Made by a program: the position numbers and the translations under genes
Part shown: positions 41,672 through 56,110 of the stretch, piece by piece
How positions within the stretch are numbered: the stretch's first letter is position 1
How the letters are laid out: each line of letters begins with the position of its first letter
Assembly (NCBI GenBank): GCA_014529385.2
Contig: CM043955.1
Span: forward strand, 136,036,108 to 136,100,107
Source of the DNA: Adiantum capillus-veneris
Taxonomy: Eukaryota; Streptophyta; Polypodiopsida; Polypodiales; Pteridaceae
Reading direction: 5' to 3'
Length of the DNA: 64,000 nucleotides
Notes under the pieces: generated by a model
What the model was told of the DNA's origin: nothing
Database searches by the model: none
What the model saw: only the letters and a program-made list of their open reading frames with translations

Positions 41672-44600
41672 ATGGAGCTACCAAAGACAGTGGCCACTTG
41701 TTCTTCAACTTCAACTTGAGGTATCTTTGCTGTTGCCAAAAATAATACTGGCAAATTTGAAGGAAATTCTGCTAGAAGCATCGACAGAACTGCTCTCAGT
41801 TGAGAGCTTGCCTACATGCACATGGACTTTAGCATGAGATATATACTTATGAAATCCACATTCTCATACCATTAAGTTAGCTCGGAAGCTAAGCACATAT
41901 TTTTGGTAAATGATGCTTACAGTATCCCACCATAAATCAATCTGCGGTAAATACAGCACAGCAGGAGTTGTTCTCCTGGCTTCTCGGAAAATACTCACAA
42001 GTGCCTCTTCACAAGATCTTGAGCTCATATCCGCAAGCAAAGAAGGCAAAGAGATTGAATGGATAGGAAACTTTTCCAACTCATGCAGGACAGCCGGACC
42101 AATGTGTTCCTATTTGAACCAGCACAAAATATTAGTCCACTAATGTGTACCTGCAACATGTTATTTGCAAGAAATGTCTTTCCAAAATGTTCACCATGCC
42201 AGCTGCTTCTTTTCCGCATATCAGAAGTCTCGGCCGATAGACAAATGGAAATGATGATCCATATCGAAGGGTCGAAAATGCAGCTAGCTGATCAGCATCC
42301 TCAGTGTCAGCAGGAAACTTTGATTTACCTTCGTTTTTATTCATCGGAAAAATTCGCGAAACGCTATCCAGGATGCATGTTAGTTGATTTTGCAAGCAAG
42401 GAGACACAATGGAAGACAGGGGCATAGACTGGACAAGGGTACCCCTTTGCGCAGCTGGTGTTATAGTAGACATTGCTTCTAGAAAATCCAGACGCTTCAC
42501 TTGAACAGAACTTACATCAATAAGCAGTGGATCATTGCTTGTGTAAACCTGTGGATACCTTTTCCGAAAAGCTCCAATAGCTGCCTCAGTACACAGAGCC
42601 TTGAGATCCGCTCCACAATAGCCAACACAAGCACCCGCAAGTTCCTTACACAACTCATCATCCAAATGCTCCTTCCAAGGTCTTGTATGAATCTTCAGAA
42701 TTTCTTCCCTGGCCTTTGAATCAGGTAAAGAAAACGTCAACTCTCGATCAAATCTTCCAGGTCTCCTCAAAGCTCCATCGATAGCATCAACTCTGTTCGT
42801 AGCACCGATAACTATTACCTGCCCAAGGGCATCTAAACCGTCCATAAGAGCAAGAAGCGTAGAGACAATGGAATTATGGATCTGCTCTTGTCTGCTTGAC
42901 CGAACTGGAGCCAAGCCATCAATCTCATCAAAAAAGATGATGGAAGGCTGATTCCGCTGAGCTTCCTCAAAAAGCAACCTCAGTTGTCTTTCGGCCTCAC
43001 CGACCCATTTGCTGAGAACATCAGCTCCTTTACGCATGTAAAAGTTGACTTTTTGTCCTGCACGAGATGCTGAAGCAGCAAGTGCTCTTGCTATTAATGT
43101 CTTGCCTGTCCCAGGAGGTCCACAAAGCAGAACGCCTCTTGGAGGTTTAATCCCATAATGTTTGAAAAAATTTGGGTAAAGGAGCGGAAAAAACACAATT
43201 TCCTTTAAAGACTGCACATAATCTGCAAGTCCGCCAACTTGATCAAAGGTTACAGATTCATCTACCTGCAAAGGTTGGATGTCAGCTCCACCTTTGTGAC
43301 TCAGGCCCGCCGTAGGAATTCCACCTGCCCACTGATCACCAGAATGACCCCAAGGAGTACCTCCGGCACTCATACCTCTACCTTGAAACCCTGATAAATC
43401 AAGGCCACCGAAAGGCCATGATGGACCAGAGAGAGATCCTCCCTTCAACCATGGTGGACCTTGACTCTGAACAATCTCATCAATCAACAGAGAGTCGTCC
43501 GAGTCAGCATCCCTAGATGATCGATACCTCTTCTCAGCCTTTGAAGTGAGTCGCTTTCCATCTCGATTGCGCTTCACTCCGGTTTGAAAGGAAAATGGCT
43601 TGGAGATGGGTCTTTGTTGATGGACTGGCCTATCTTCGTGCTGTGGTGAGAAACGTTGAACCTCTGTTCGATTGCGCAAAGCATAGCGTCTTCTTCCCTC
43701 TCCCTCTTCATCTTCTTCGTCTTCCCTCTCTTCCTCCTCTCTTTCCTCCTCTTCATTTTCTTCATCCTCGTCTTGATCTTCCTCTTCCTCATCACCAATG
43801 TCACCATCATCTTCACCCTCGTCTTCAACATCATCTTCCTCAGAAGAGCCTTGTTCCTCCTCTTCAGAGGATTGAGGAGAGCTCTGACTTAAACGTCTAG
43901 TTTCTCTGCGGGGCCTGAGCCCTTCTCTTCTTGGCTGGGCCTGATCTTCATCTTGACTAGACTTTGCTTCATTCCTTCCAGAACGGGGCTGCCTATATGT
44001 CCTGGTCTGCAAAGAATATCGGTGCATCATTAGCTGATACTAGATTTCAACCCTTGTTAACTGCAAATAGATTACCAAGCACCAACCTAAACCTAACTAC
44101 TATTACCAAAAGATATCTCGACTGTTGAAATGTAACTACATACATCAGCAAGTCGGGTTTGCTTTTGCCCCTCTCTTTGATTCAGACAGTCCAGAAAAAC
44201 TAAATCTTTGCCACAAAGGAAAAGCACTCACCACCTCAAAGTCGTCTTCATTGTCACTATATGAAATGTACTCTCTATGAGTAGCCGGCCTCCTTTTTCT
44301 AGAAGACCGCCGCAAATTGGCTGCTGGCTGTGAAATTCATGGATCAGTCCACAATAAAGGGAGTGAATAATTGGGAGCCCGGTAAGCAAGGCAAAGTTTC
44401 AAGTAAATAACAGGTCTTTACAATGCTACATAAAGAAAACTCAACCTGATTTTGAGCATTTGGCTCCCGGGTAGAAGTAGTGGATGACACAGCGCGTCCC
44501 TAGCAAACAGCCAATCAAATTAAATGCCAAGCATTAATAAGATTAGTTCCAAAGAACGAGGTAACACTGATGAGCAAGCAGGTAGATATATTTATCCTGG

Positions 44601-45346
44601 TCACTAAAATGTCCCATAGCACATGAATTAATAAGGAAGTACCCTCCATAATGAACCGCAAATAATATACAGCTTACACTTCTTCACCTAGCTAGCTACA
44701 CTCTTGAAGAACGTGGTTATTGCTGTAAACGCAAGAGCCCACCACACACTTGAGCTGTCCAAAAGCATTTTTCTTGAATAACCTTTGAAACGAAATAACC
44801 TTTGAAACCAAGAACTTTATTGCAGCTTCAGTCAAATACATGCAATAAATAAAGCATTTCTGTAGAATTATCCCTTCTGAACCTGGACTCTGCTGCCAAC
44901 AAAATAGCCTACTGTGAATACATTGATAACATTTCCAGCAATAACCCAGCCAACCCATGCAACTTTGCGAAAGACTCATTTTAAGATTCTCAAGTTGGTG
45001 GAAAGCATACAAAGCACTAAGTCGTGTTTCTCAGAAGCATTGGAAAAGTTGTAAATTAAAACCGAGCAAGCATACAAGGAATATGTCGACCAAAGCGGTA
45101 TCGATGTTTCATTTGCCACTCCACTTATAACTCTATAGTTTATCTTGCTACAACAGATAAAGAAATAATACTGCAATAAAAGCAAACCACCAAGAGACCA
45201 GTCCATACCCGACGAAGCATCTTGGCTATTTGAGATGCACTTCTCCTATCACGACCCCTTTTCTTCGATTTAGGGTAGTAGAGCTGGTGGCGGAGGAAAT
45301 GATGATGGCCTGATCTCCCTCCAGTACGAGTGTGCACAGGTGACAT
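41672..45346 (-). CDS. ATAD2/Yta7-type AAA ATPase, first six coding exons
   Basis: Exons (all minus): 45346-45209, 44499-44446, 44327-44232, 44006-42195, 42109-41921, 41811-about 41672. The first five are multiples of three with GT-AG borders. The N-terminus carries KSKKRGRDRRSASQIAKMLR, typical of plant members, then a long Glu/Asp/Arg-rich region. AAA domain 1 is intact: VTFDQVGGL, Walker A GPPGTGKT, Walker B IIFFDEID, sensor GATN, Arg finger RRPGRFDRE. Domain 2 is degenerate (LLICGKEAAGMEH in place of Walker A), as is usual in the family. Members are nuclear and act on chromatin; Arabidopsis At1g05910 (BRAT1) also has a bromodomain. Here the frame ends after VATVFGSS at an uncertain donor, with no later exon found. 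Start ATG 45346; 45361 is possible. Confidence 0.9.
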
Positions 45347-46584
45347 TTCCTCCAGCCACACAAAAAGAGGCTTGTTTGCAACTGTCTACATGCAATTCGG
45401 GAAGAACAAGTACATCTTTCCCTTTAATGCACAGATGACCCCAAAATCCCCACACAAAAAGTAAGATTGCCACCATAAAAGTTAATTGCACTTTTGAGGG
45501 AAAGCTTGCTGCATGAAAACTATGCAGATCGCCAAAGAAGTTGATATTGAGTTTTGAAGTCGGATGTTAGCGTCAAAACCTCCTCCTACAATAGAGAGGT
45601 TGGCGCAAAAGTTTCAATTCACGTTGAAAAGATCTCTCAAGCGGCTACCATATGCAACTTTTCATGGTAGGTAGCCCTAACCACTGCAGAATTTCAACAG
45701 ATTTACAAGAGAGGATGCTGGCGGAGGTAGATCGCTGTGCAATTCACAATGTAAAAAATTGCGGTTTTTCTTGAACTCTGTCGACTCGAACAGACAAATG
45801 ATAGCTTGCCTGCGCGAGTTTTCGCATCTCGAGAGCCAAAAATGCAAGAAGAAGACGCTGAGGATGGCGGAGCTTGGCCGGAGCTGTCAGCAGAGCTTGA
45901 TGAGGGTGCGCGCCGCCACCACGTCCAATAAAATCACCATCGCCGTGATCAGAAAGCGCCCCGTTTGCGACAAAGAACTTCTTTTATACTACTCTTTCTG
46001 CGAAGGAGAAGGAGAAGCGTCAGCAGCCATGGAAACACTTGGGAAAAATGCTGATGATACAAATGATGATACAAATGAAAGCATGACAAAATGCAGCAAA
46101 ATTTTCATACAGGGAACGCGGGAATTTGTGCTGGTATGAAGCCTGAAGGCTGAGTTCGACGCGAGAAGCAAGCAAAGTAATTGTAGAGGCTGTATGTGTG
46201 AACAATTTTGGAAAAAGACTAAGTTGAGGCATCTTTTGAGATCTTCGCTTGGTGATTTCAAGGGAGAATGCTCTCTCTCTCTCTCCCCCCCCCCCCCCCC
46301 CCCCCCCCCCCAAAACACACCAACGAGGCAAAGCTCTCTCTCTTTCTAGTCGTTCCAAACCCTCTCGCCCCCCTTCACCGACCTTCTCTGCATCATATCC
46401 AAAAAGCTCTCGCTATCGCTCATTGACTTCTCTCTCCTTCATAAACATGCTCTTTCGCAGTCTTGAGCAGTTTTTTGTTGTAGATATTGGCCAAGCGCAA
46501 AGCAGTGCCTTTTTGGAGGGTAAAGGAGCAGGGCAACAAAGGGGTGGTGGGCCACGTTGAGAGGGAGAGCGCCTCGAATGCTTC

Positions 46585-46585
<1 letters not shown>
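45347..46585. other. 5' flank of the ATPase gene; weak ORF and poly-C tract
   Basis: Probably holds the ATPase promoter and 5' UTR. A GC-rich open frame on the plus strand (ATG about 45864 to TGA 46137) starts MAELGRSCQQSLMRVRAA and matches nothing I know; I do not claim a gene. At 46271-46311 a CT tract runs into 27 consecutive C. No other feature seen. Confidence 0.4.

Positions 46586-46628
<43 letters not shown>
46586..46628 (+). repeat. (TC)n microsatellite
   Basis: About 43 bp of uninterrupted CT dinucleotides, followed by TAATAAAAAAACG and then the presumed LINE 5' region. Confidence 0.95.
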
Positions 46629-46629
<1 letters not shown>

Positions 46630-46865
46630 ATAAAAAAACGTAGCTGTTTTTTTTACATAGTAGACAGCAGTTCATTCTTTTGATCATAACTTCTTCATCC
46701 GAACTCCGATTTAAGTAATCTATAGCCTCAATCGAAGAGCACAAAGCCCTCTATGCATTGATGTAAACATAGAAATTTTCAGAGTTATGAAATGCATTTT
46801 TATAACAGTATTTCCGAAGTGAACAAGTTCAGAAAAATTGACTCTCATCTCTTATTTTACATGCA

Positions 46866-47819
46866 ATGTCTTCCGGCACTCGCAAGGGTTCTTCTTCTTC
46901 AACAAGGTCCACAACCATTGTGAAAAATGATTCAAAATCTCTTAAGTGTGGAGATAGCAACACAACCACCCAACCAGCGACATCAGAAACCATGATCATG
47001 GCATACTTGGTATCATTGCAAGAGACCGTAAACAAACAAGGTAAAGACTTACGACGAGCAATTGCAATGGAGAATGGCATACTAAGGGTACTTGTGGTTG
47101 AGAATGAGAATCTCAAGAGGACACTTGAGATGCAAACAACACATTTGATGCACCTTGAAGAAGAATTCAAGGAATGTAAACGCTCTCTTATGGACTTGAA
47201 TGCTTTGAAGGAGCGGATGAGCAAAGTAGAGCATGACCATGTATTGGAACAGGAGAAATTTGACATCATGAGCTGGGATGTATGCGACATGAAAAATGTA
47301 TACACAAACAAGTCTTGGGCTGATGTATGTGGTAGCAATGGGGTTTCTAATTCCTCACTCATGCAAGATATAGTTCAAACAAAGAATGTTGAGAATGTGG
47401 ATGTGGAGGAGTTGAAGGAAAGGGAGTGACGTTCCAAGAACATTGTTATTCGTGGAATTCCCGAAGAGAAGCTAGAGACACCTCCTTCTCTTGCCATTGT
47501 TATCGAAGATTTCTTCAAAATCCACTTTGGCATGTCTGGAGTTATGGTCTATGGAGCACATAGAGTAGGGAAGCAAGGAGCTCCTCGCTTGGGAGAACGA
47601 CCAATTGTATGCACCATGCCGGATGAGACTAAGCGAAAGATTATCCTTGATAATAGTTGAATCTATTTGAGGGATACAAAATGTTTTGTATGTGAAAATC
47701 GCACTATTAAGCAACAAAATATGCGTCGCAAAACATATGAGGAAAAGAATAAGAAAAACAAGGAGATCTCTCATGAAGAAAATGTGCCCAAGGAGGAGGC
47801 AAGTCCCTCGAGCAAATAG
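46866..47819 (+). pseudogene. LINE ORF1: coiled coil plus RRM-like RNA-binding domain
   Basis: ATG at 46866. Ser/Thr-rich N-terminus, then a coiled coil (RVLVVENENLKRTLEMQT ... LEEEFKECKRSL), a TGA at 47427-47429 (probably CGA to TGA), then KNIVIRGIPEEKLETPPS, GAHRVGKQGAPRLGERPIV and YLRDTKCFVCENRTIKQQN, which have the shape of L1-type ORF1 RRM and C-terminal domains. A further stop near 47658. ORF1 protein binds the element's RNA. Confidence 0.75.
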
Positions 47820-47859
47820 GGATGTGTAACCTATGAGATCGAGTTACAATTGAAAATGC

Positions 47860-48700
47860 TTTTGGAATTGTAATGGATACCCATGGAATGCGGGGGTTGG
47901 CATTGATGAACTAACAAGCAAAGCCAATGTTGTACTTCTTGTTGAAACTTGGGAGCATGATACACAAAGGATTAACGGCTTGGAGAATTACAACGTACAT
48001 TCATTAATGTGGTCAAAGAATCTTAAGCAACAAAGAGGACAAGGAGGGGTAGTATGTATGGTTAAGAAGGGATTGGAAGATTTTGTATCAATTGTGAAAG
48101 ATGACAAGTACAAACGTTATGTATGGCTAAAAATTATGACACAAAAAAGAGCACCCATTTTTGTAGCCGGTTGCTGCATTCCTCATCATGATTCCCCTTT
48201 TATGCTTGTATGGATAGAGATAATCCATTTTTTGATTTAGAAGAGGACATTGCTTATTTCAAAGGTGAAGGTAATGTTATTGTATTTGGGGATATGAATG
48301 CTCGCACAAAAACATTGCAACATGATACTCAACAATTTGATATGCCGTACATTTCAAGGGAGTTGGAGGAAGTTCACTTGTACGATCGTTCTTCAATGGA
48401 TGAGAAAGAGTCGGATCACTATGGAAAGTTACTTTTACACATGTGTAATAGCACGGGTATGCTCATTACCAATGGTGTATCTTTGTGGAGTGGAACCAAT
48501 GGATTTACATGTAGGAGACATAATGGGGACAGTGTGATTGACTATATGCTACTCTCCGAAGCCATCATGTATTGCATAAAGAGTTTTATGTTTGGCCAAT
48601 GGACCCTGGGATCCAACCATCGCATCTTATGTATTGACCTTTCATGTGGAGAAGCAACTAAGCACGATAATCTCAGCCAAAGGAAAGAGAAATTATCACT
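47860..48700 (+). pseudogene. LINE ORF2: apurinic/apyrimidinic endonuclease domain
   Basis: Blocks in order: WNCNGYPWNAGVG and VVLLVETWEHD (catalytic Asn and Glu), GQGGVVCMVKKG, VFVAGCCIPHHDS (in part), VIVFGDMNAR (catalytic Asp-Asn), SVIDYMLLS and GSNHRILCIDL (Asp and His). A frameshift/stop near 48230 separates the two halves. It nicks target DNA for target-primed reverse transcription. Confidence 0.8.
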
Positions 48701-51010
48701 ATGTATGGATTTCAAACGGGCACCAATGTACATTGGAATGGTTGAGCAAAAATTATGGATGAAGAAGCTTCAATACGATGCACCACTGGAAACTAAATGG
48801 GAAGCTTTCAAGAAAGTTATTTGTTCTTGTGCCGAAGAATGCTTTGCTATAAAGCATCTCCATGGTATCAACAAAGATAGATCACGCGAAAGGTGGTTTG
48901 ATAAAGAATGTCAAGATGCTCAAAAGTCCTTGATAAAGCGTGATGCAACTATGGACAAAGACAACTATCAAAGTCATTTGCATACATATAAAGCATTGAT
49001 TCAAAAGAAGATAAGAAGATGGGAAGTAAAGCAACAACGTTTTCAAGTCCAAGAAAAGGCACATGCATGTGGAACATTTTGGAAAAACTTGAGGAACAAG
49101 CGGGTTGAAAATTTTGGTAACTTGAGTCTTGTGGATATGTACACATATTGTAAGCAATTATATGACCAAGCAAATACTGGAAAAATGCTATTCTATGGTT
49201 CACTCCCATGTATGCCCTCTTTTTTTACTATTGAGGATGTATGTGGTGGGCTTGAAAAGTTGGCCACTCGCAAAGCGGGAGATCTTCAAGATATCAAGCT
49301 GGAGATTATCAAATGGACGGGGGATTTTACCCATGAGTGGATGTGTGATATGTTCAACCTTGTACTTCAACATGGTATCCCTTATGATTGGAGTACTAAT
49401 TGGGTTAAGCCTTTGCATAAAGGAGGGAATGTAAAGAATGTAAACAACTACCGGACTATAATGATTGGGTATCTTATGGCAAAGTTGTTTGGGTGCATAA
49501 TGGAGATGAAATTGAGTGATTGGGCTGAAGATAATGACAAGCATGTAAAGGGACAAACGGGTTTTCGTCGATGCCATAGCATCATTGATCATCTTGTCAC
49601 TCTTCGTGTTCTCATGAAGAAAAGTCGATTGAAAGAAAGGCGACTGTTGTTTTGTGGACTTTAAGAAATCCTTTGATATGATTCCACGTTACAATCTGTG
49701 GAGAAGGATGGAAGAACTCCAAGTGCCAAGTGAGTTTATGCTTGCGGTTTCACGAATCTATGAGAAGGTGATTTGTCAATTGCGCATGGGAAGATAAATT
49801 TTAGAAATTTTTTGTAAGCACTATTGGGGTTAAACAAGGATGTCCATTGTCACCAACTCTCTTTGGTCTATGCATCGATCAACTGGAACAAATGGTACTT
49901 GACTTTATGCAAGAAGAAGGCATTGAAGAGGTCACTATTTTCAATGCGGTAATCATGCTTTTGTTGTATGCAAACGATGTAGTGCTTCTAGCACACACTT
50001 TAGAAGATGCACAAAAGCTTATGGTTGTCCTTGAGAACTTTTGCTTGCATAGTGGGTTGATTGTGAATGAATCCAAAACAAAGGTTATGCTTGTGAAAAC
50101 AACCATAAGGAGAAGCCATGCATTGTGTACAACAAAGAGACACTTGAAGTTGTTGAGAGCTTTAAGTACCTTGGCCTTGAGGTTCCTTCCAATCACAAGT
50201 GGCATGAATGTGCTATGCGTCGTTTGGAAGCGCGAAAGAGAGCATATTATGCATTTGAAAACATGGTAATGCGGGAAACATCAAGTGTTGGGTTTTCAAG
50301 AAGTATATTTTTGATGCATTGGTGACACCGGTTCTTCTTTATGGAGTTGAAGTGTGGGCCGGGAGCATCTCAAAGTCTACTTGGAAAGAGTTTGAGAATG
50401 TCCAAAAGCGGTTTCTTACAAACTTTCTTTGAAGACACAAACACCATATATGCTCCTACTTCTTGAGTCGGGATGTCTTCCAATTGAGGTTATGGGCATG
50501 GAAAGGGTTATGGAGTACATGATAAAGATGCGTCAAAACCCCTCACATAGACTTCCTACAATTGCATGGGAAGCAAGCAAAAAAGTTCAAAAGACACATA
50601 AAAGCAAGATCTTGAGCACGGGATGGATGCAAGACATAAAGAAGTGGTTTGGGAGATGGGATGCATCACACTTGCTACATGATGCTTCGATTGACTCCCA
50701 AGTGAATGAGGCTTTTCTACAACACCAATGTATTACGGCTTGGGAGAAATCCGGTGGGTCACGCTTCATACATTACACCACACATATTGCCCTCCAACTA
50801 CAAAACCATGTTCTTCGCTGAAAGAGAAAACCATACTCACACTTACATGCTCGAGCCTATCCCCTTGACGGCGATATGCATTATCGCAGCCATTCGGCTT
50901 AGCTCCCATTTCCTTCGATGCGAGATAGGGCGTTGGGGCAATGGAGAAGAGTCAAATCAATTGTGCACATTATGCTCACTGCAAGTTTGAGAGTCTAAGT
51001 ACCACACACT
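48701..51010 (+). pseudogene. LINE ORF2: reverse transcriptase and C-terminal Cys/His domain
   Basis: After a linker: KAGDLQDIKLEIIKW, NNYRTIMIGYLMAKL, KGQTGFRRCHSIIDHL, a break near 49663, FKKSFDMIPRYNLW, GVKQGCPLSPTLFGLCID and the catalytic motif YANDVVLL at 49967-49990, where the first Asp of YADD is Asn. Later LLLLESGCLPIEVMGMERV, WMQDIKKWFGRWDASHLL and a zinc-binding tail LCTLCSLQV...YHTLLEC. Broken near 50140, 50330, 50430, 50820 and 50985. Confidence 0.85.
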
Positions 51011-51268
51011 ACTAGAGTGCTCAGATTTTGGTCACATCCAAACTTGCTTCTCTCGCATTTTCAGCCATAACTTAGACCTACACACTTTCCTCTCCCAACC
51101 AAAGTGTGGGCTCTCCAATGCGACTCTCATCACCACAATTTTGGAGCATCGAGAGTCACTCATCAGCCATACACATACTACATCACATGTAACTTTGGTC
51201 CCATAGGTCATATATGACCTTCGAGGATGATAATAAAATCTATCTATCGTTAACCCTCACGGCTCACG

Positions 51269-52347
51269 GACACCATATCACCTACGACGGACGTTGTATT
51301 ATTTACTTGGTAGAGTCAGGTACCATGCTTGTCGGTCCAATAGGAAAAGTGTAAGAGTGATCGCCGATGAGAGGCGCACTCTAACTGGAACATTCAAGGG
51401 ATTAGTTGGCTAAGCATGGGGGTCATATAAAAGTCAACTAAACCTAAAATTCACTCATTCTCTCATTTGTGCAATTGAAGAGTGCTCTTGCTCCATCTCC
51501 ATCTTCTTCTTCATCATCTCCTTGTGTGTGTGTGTATGCGTGAGAGAGAGAGAGAGTGTGTGTGTGCGATTGAGCATTGCGGCGGCACGACGGTGGCGAG
51601 GTGATTGAGCGTGGCGTAGCGACGTCTCCTTCTTCTTCGTGGCGAGGAATCCTCCACGACAGCAAGCGTAGAGTGGTGAGTCACACACCATCGCCATGTT
51701 TGAGTTTACTAGTTTAGGCTTGTTGTGTGCTTGGAGCCATTTGTGGCTCGCACACAATGTATCGGCAAGTTCCTTGCATTGACACGTGCGACATACACAG
51801 ACACCCTATCACCTACGACGCACGTTGTATTATTTACTTGGTAGAGTCAGGTACCGGGCTTGTCGGTCCAATAGAAAAGGGTAAGAGTGATCGCCGATGA
51901 GAGGCGCACTCTAACTGGAACATTCAAGGGATTAGTTGGCTAAGCATGGGCGCCCAAGTGTGAATGGGGCAAGCTCATATAAAAGTCAACTAAACCTAAA
52001 AATCACTCATTCTCTCATTTGTGCAATTGAAGAGTGCTCCATCTCCATCTCCATCTTCTTCTTCTTCATCTCCTTATGTGTGTGTATGCGTGTGAGAGAG
52101 AGAGAGAGAGAGTGTGCGATCGAGCATTGTGGCGGCACGACGGCGGCGAGGTGGTTGAGCGCGGCGTAGCAGCGTCTCCCTCTTCTTCGCGACGAGGAAT
52201 CCTCCACGACAAGAAGCGTAGAGCGGTGAGTGACACACTAACGCCATCTTTGAGCTTACTAGTTTAGGCTTGTTGTGTGCTTGGAGCCATTTGTGGCTCG
52301 CACACTGTGTATCAGCAAGTTCCTTGCATTGACACGTGCGACATACA
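51269..52347 (+). repeat. Tandem duplication of a promoter-like unit (531 bp)
   Basis: Copy 1 is 51269-51799, copy 2 51800-52347. They differ by scattered substitutions and a 24-bp segment present only in copy 2 (about 51952-51975). Each copy has a TATA box (CATATAAAAG), a CT-rich leader, a GC-rich exon-like part (GAGCATTG.GGCGGCACGACG) and a good splice donor (TAGAG.GGTGAGT). Possibly a duplicated promoter and first exon, a LINE 5' unit or an LTR; I cannot decide. Confidence 0.75.
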
Positions 52348-52392
52348 TGCACACTATCTCTCTCTCTCAGACATGATATCAGATTCACCAAT

Positions 52393-52466
52393 TGTAACTT
52401 TTTGGTCTCATATGTCATTTTGGCCTTTCGAAGACATTAATATAACATTTCATTTCTCTCTCTCTC
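52393..52466 (+). repeat. Truncated LINE 3' end (copy 2)
   Basis: The run TGTAACTTTTTGGTCTCATA to ACATTAATATAACATTT parallels the last 75 bp of the LINE at 51185-51240 and likewise passes into a CT tail. Confidence 0.6.
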
Positions 52467-52662
52467 ATCCGAACTTGCTTCCCTCACATTTTTAACCATG
52501 AGTTAGACCTACACATGTTCCTCTCCCAACCACAATGTGGGCTCTCCATTGCAACTCTCATCACCACAATTTTGGAGCATCGAGTCATTCATCAACCACA
52601 CACATACCACATCACATGTAACTTTGGTCCCAATGTCATATTTGACCTCCGAGGACGATAAT

Positions 52663-52667
<5 letters not shown>
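52467..52667 (+). repeat. Truncated LINE 3' end (copy 3)
   Basis: About 200 bp closely matching 51035-51240 (ATTTTGGAGCATCGAG, ACCACATCACATGTAACTTT, GACGATAATAAAATC) and ending in the long (TC)n tract at 52668. Confidence 0.85.

Positions 52668-52738
<71 letters not shown>
52668..52738 (+). repeat. (TC)n microsatellite at a LINE 3' end
   Basis: 71 bp of pure CT dinucleotide that starts exactly at the end of LINE copy 3 (after AATAAAA). Confidence 0.95.
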
Positions 52739-52741
<3 letters not shown>

Positions 52742-52976
52742 CAGCAGGCTGCAGAAGAGGGCGGAGAGAAGAGGAGATGGGGAAGGCAGCCAGGGAAGGT
52801 AGGGGAGCACGAATGGGTGGGGGCGGGGGCTGAGGAAAAAGGGAGGTGTTGCGTCTATGCTTCTATGGTGCAGATTCCCACAAATGCGTCGTCTCCCTCA
52901 AGGGCAAGGCCGCCATTGGAAATGGCATCAGCATGGTCTCAAAAAAGGAGGTGGTAGCTGATGTTGCGTCCCTACA

Positions 52977-55732
<2,756 letters not shown>

Positions 55733-56110
55733 CAAAAATACCATGCTGCAAAAATACAAACAACAGATATGCATACCTGAAAAGACCATAGATGCACAAA
55801 ATCCAAAGCGAGGTTGACAAGAGAGAAATAGGGAGCGAGATAGAGTATAGGAGCACGTGCAAAATACCATGCTGCAAAAATACAAAACAATAGATATACA
55901 TACATGAAAAGACCATAGACGCACGAAATCCAAAGCGAGGTTGACAAGAGAGAAATAGGGAGCGAGATACAGTATAGGAGCACGTGCAAAATACCATGCT
56001 GCAAAAATACAAAAAAACAAATATGCATACCTGAAAAGACCATAGACGCACGAAATCCAAAGCGAGGTTGACAAGAGAGAAATAGGGAGCGAGATAGAGC
56101 AAAATGCTAC
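55733..56110 (-). repeat. 127-bp tandem repeat, three copies, inside open minus-strand frames
   Basis: Units begin near 55733, 55860 and 55987 (marker GAAAAGACCATAGA at 55779, 55906 and 56033). Because 127 is one more than a multiple of three, the reading frame rotates by one each unit. Yet all three minus frames stay open (188, 123 and 167 codons from starts at 56194, 56043 and 56207), giving hydrophobic products with PYFSLVNLALDFV-type repeats. A TATA-like CTATAAATAAG lies just upstream on the minus strand (56210-56220). Whether it is expressed is unknown. Confidence 0.8.

Larger units (their letters stand above)
46629..51255 (+). mobile_element. LINE (non-LTR retrotransposon), decayed, near full length
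   Basis: ORF1 from 46866, ORF2 from about 47860 to 51010, then a 3' UTR ending GATAATAAAATC followed by a (TCTA)n tail at about 51240-51250. ORF2 has an apurinic endonuclease, RT and C-terminal Cys/His domain in that order. Frames are broken by several stops and shifts. The 5' boundary is a guess. Target duplications not identified. Confidence 0.85.

Noticed and set aside
43574-43900. Alternative frames opposite or beside the acidic region of the ATPase exon
   Set aside because: Shadows of the Glu/Asp codon run in the real exon.
45864-46139. GC-rich plus-strand frame upstream of the ATPase gene, starting MAELGRSC
   Set aside because: Too short, no motif, and it overlaps the likely ATPase promoter/5' UTR on the other strand. 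Noted in the gap description only.
55733-56110. CRISPR-like or centromeric satellite reading of the 127-bp array
   Set aside because: Only three units, no spacer structure, plant context.
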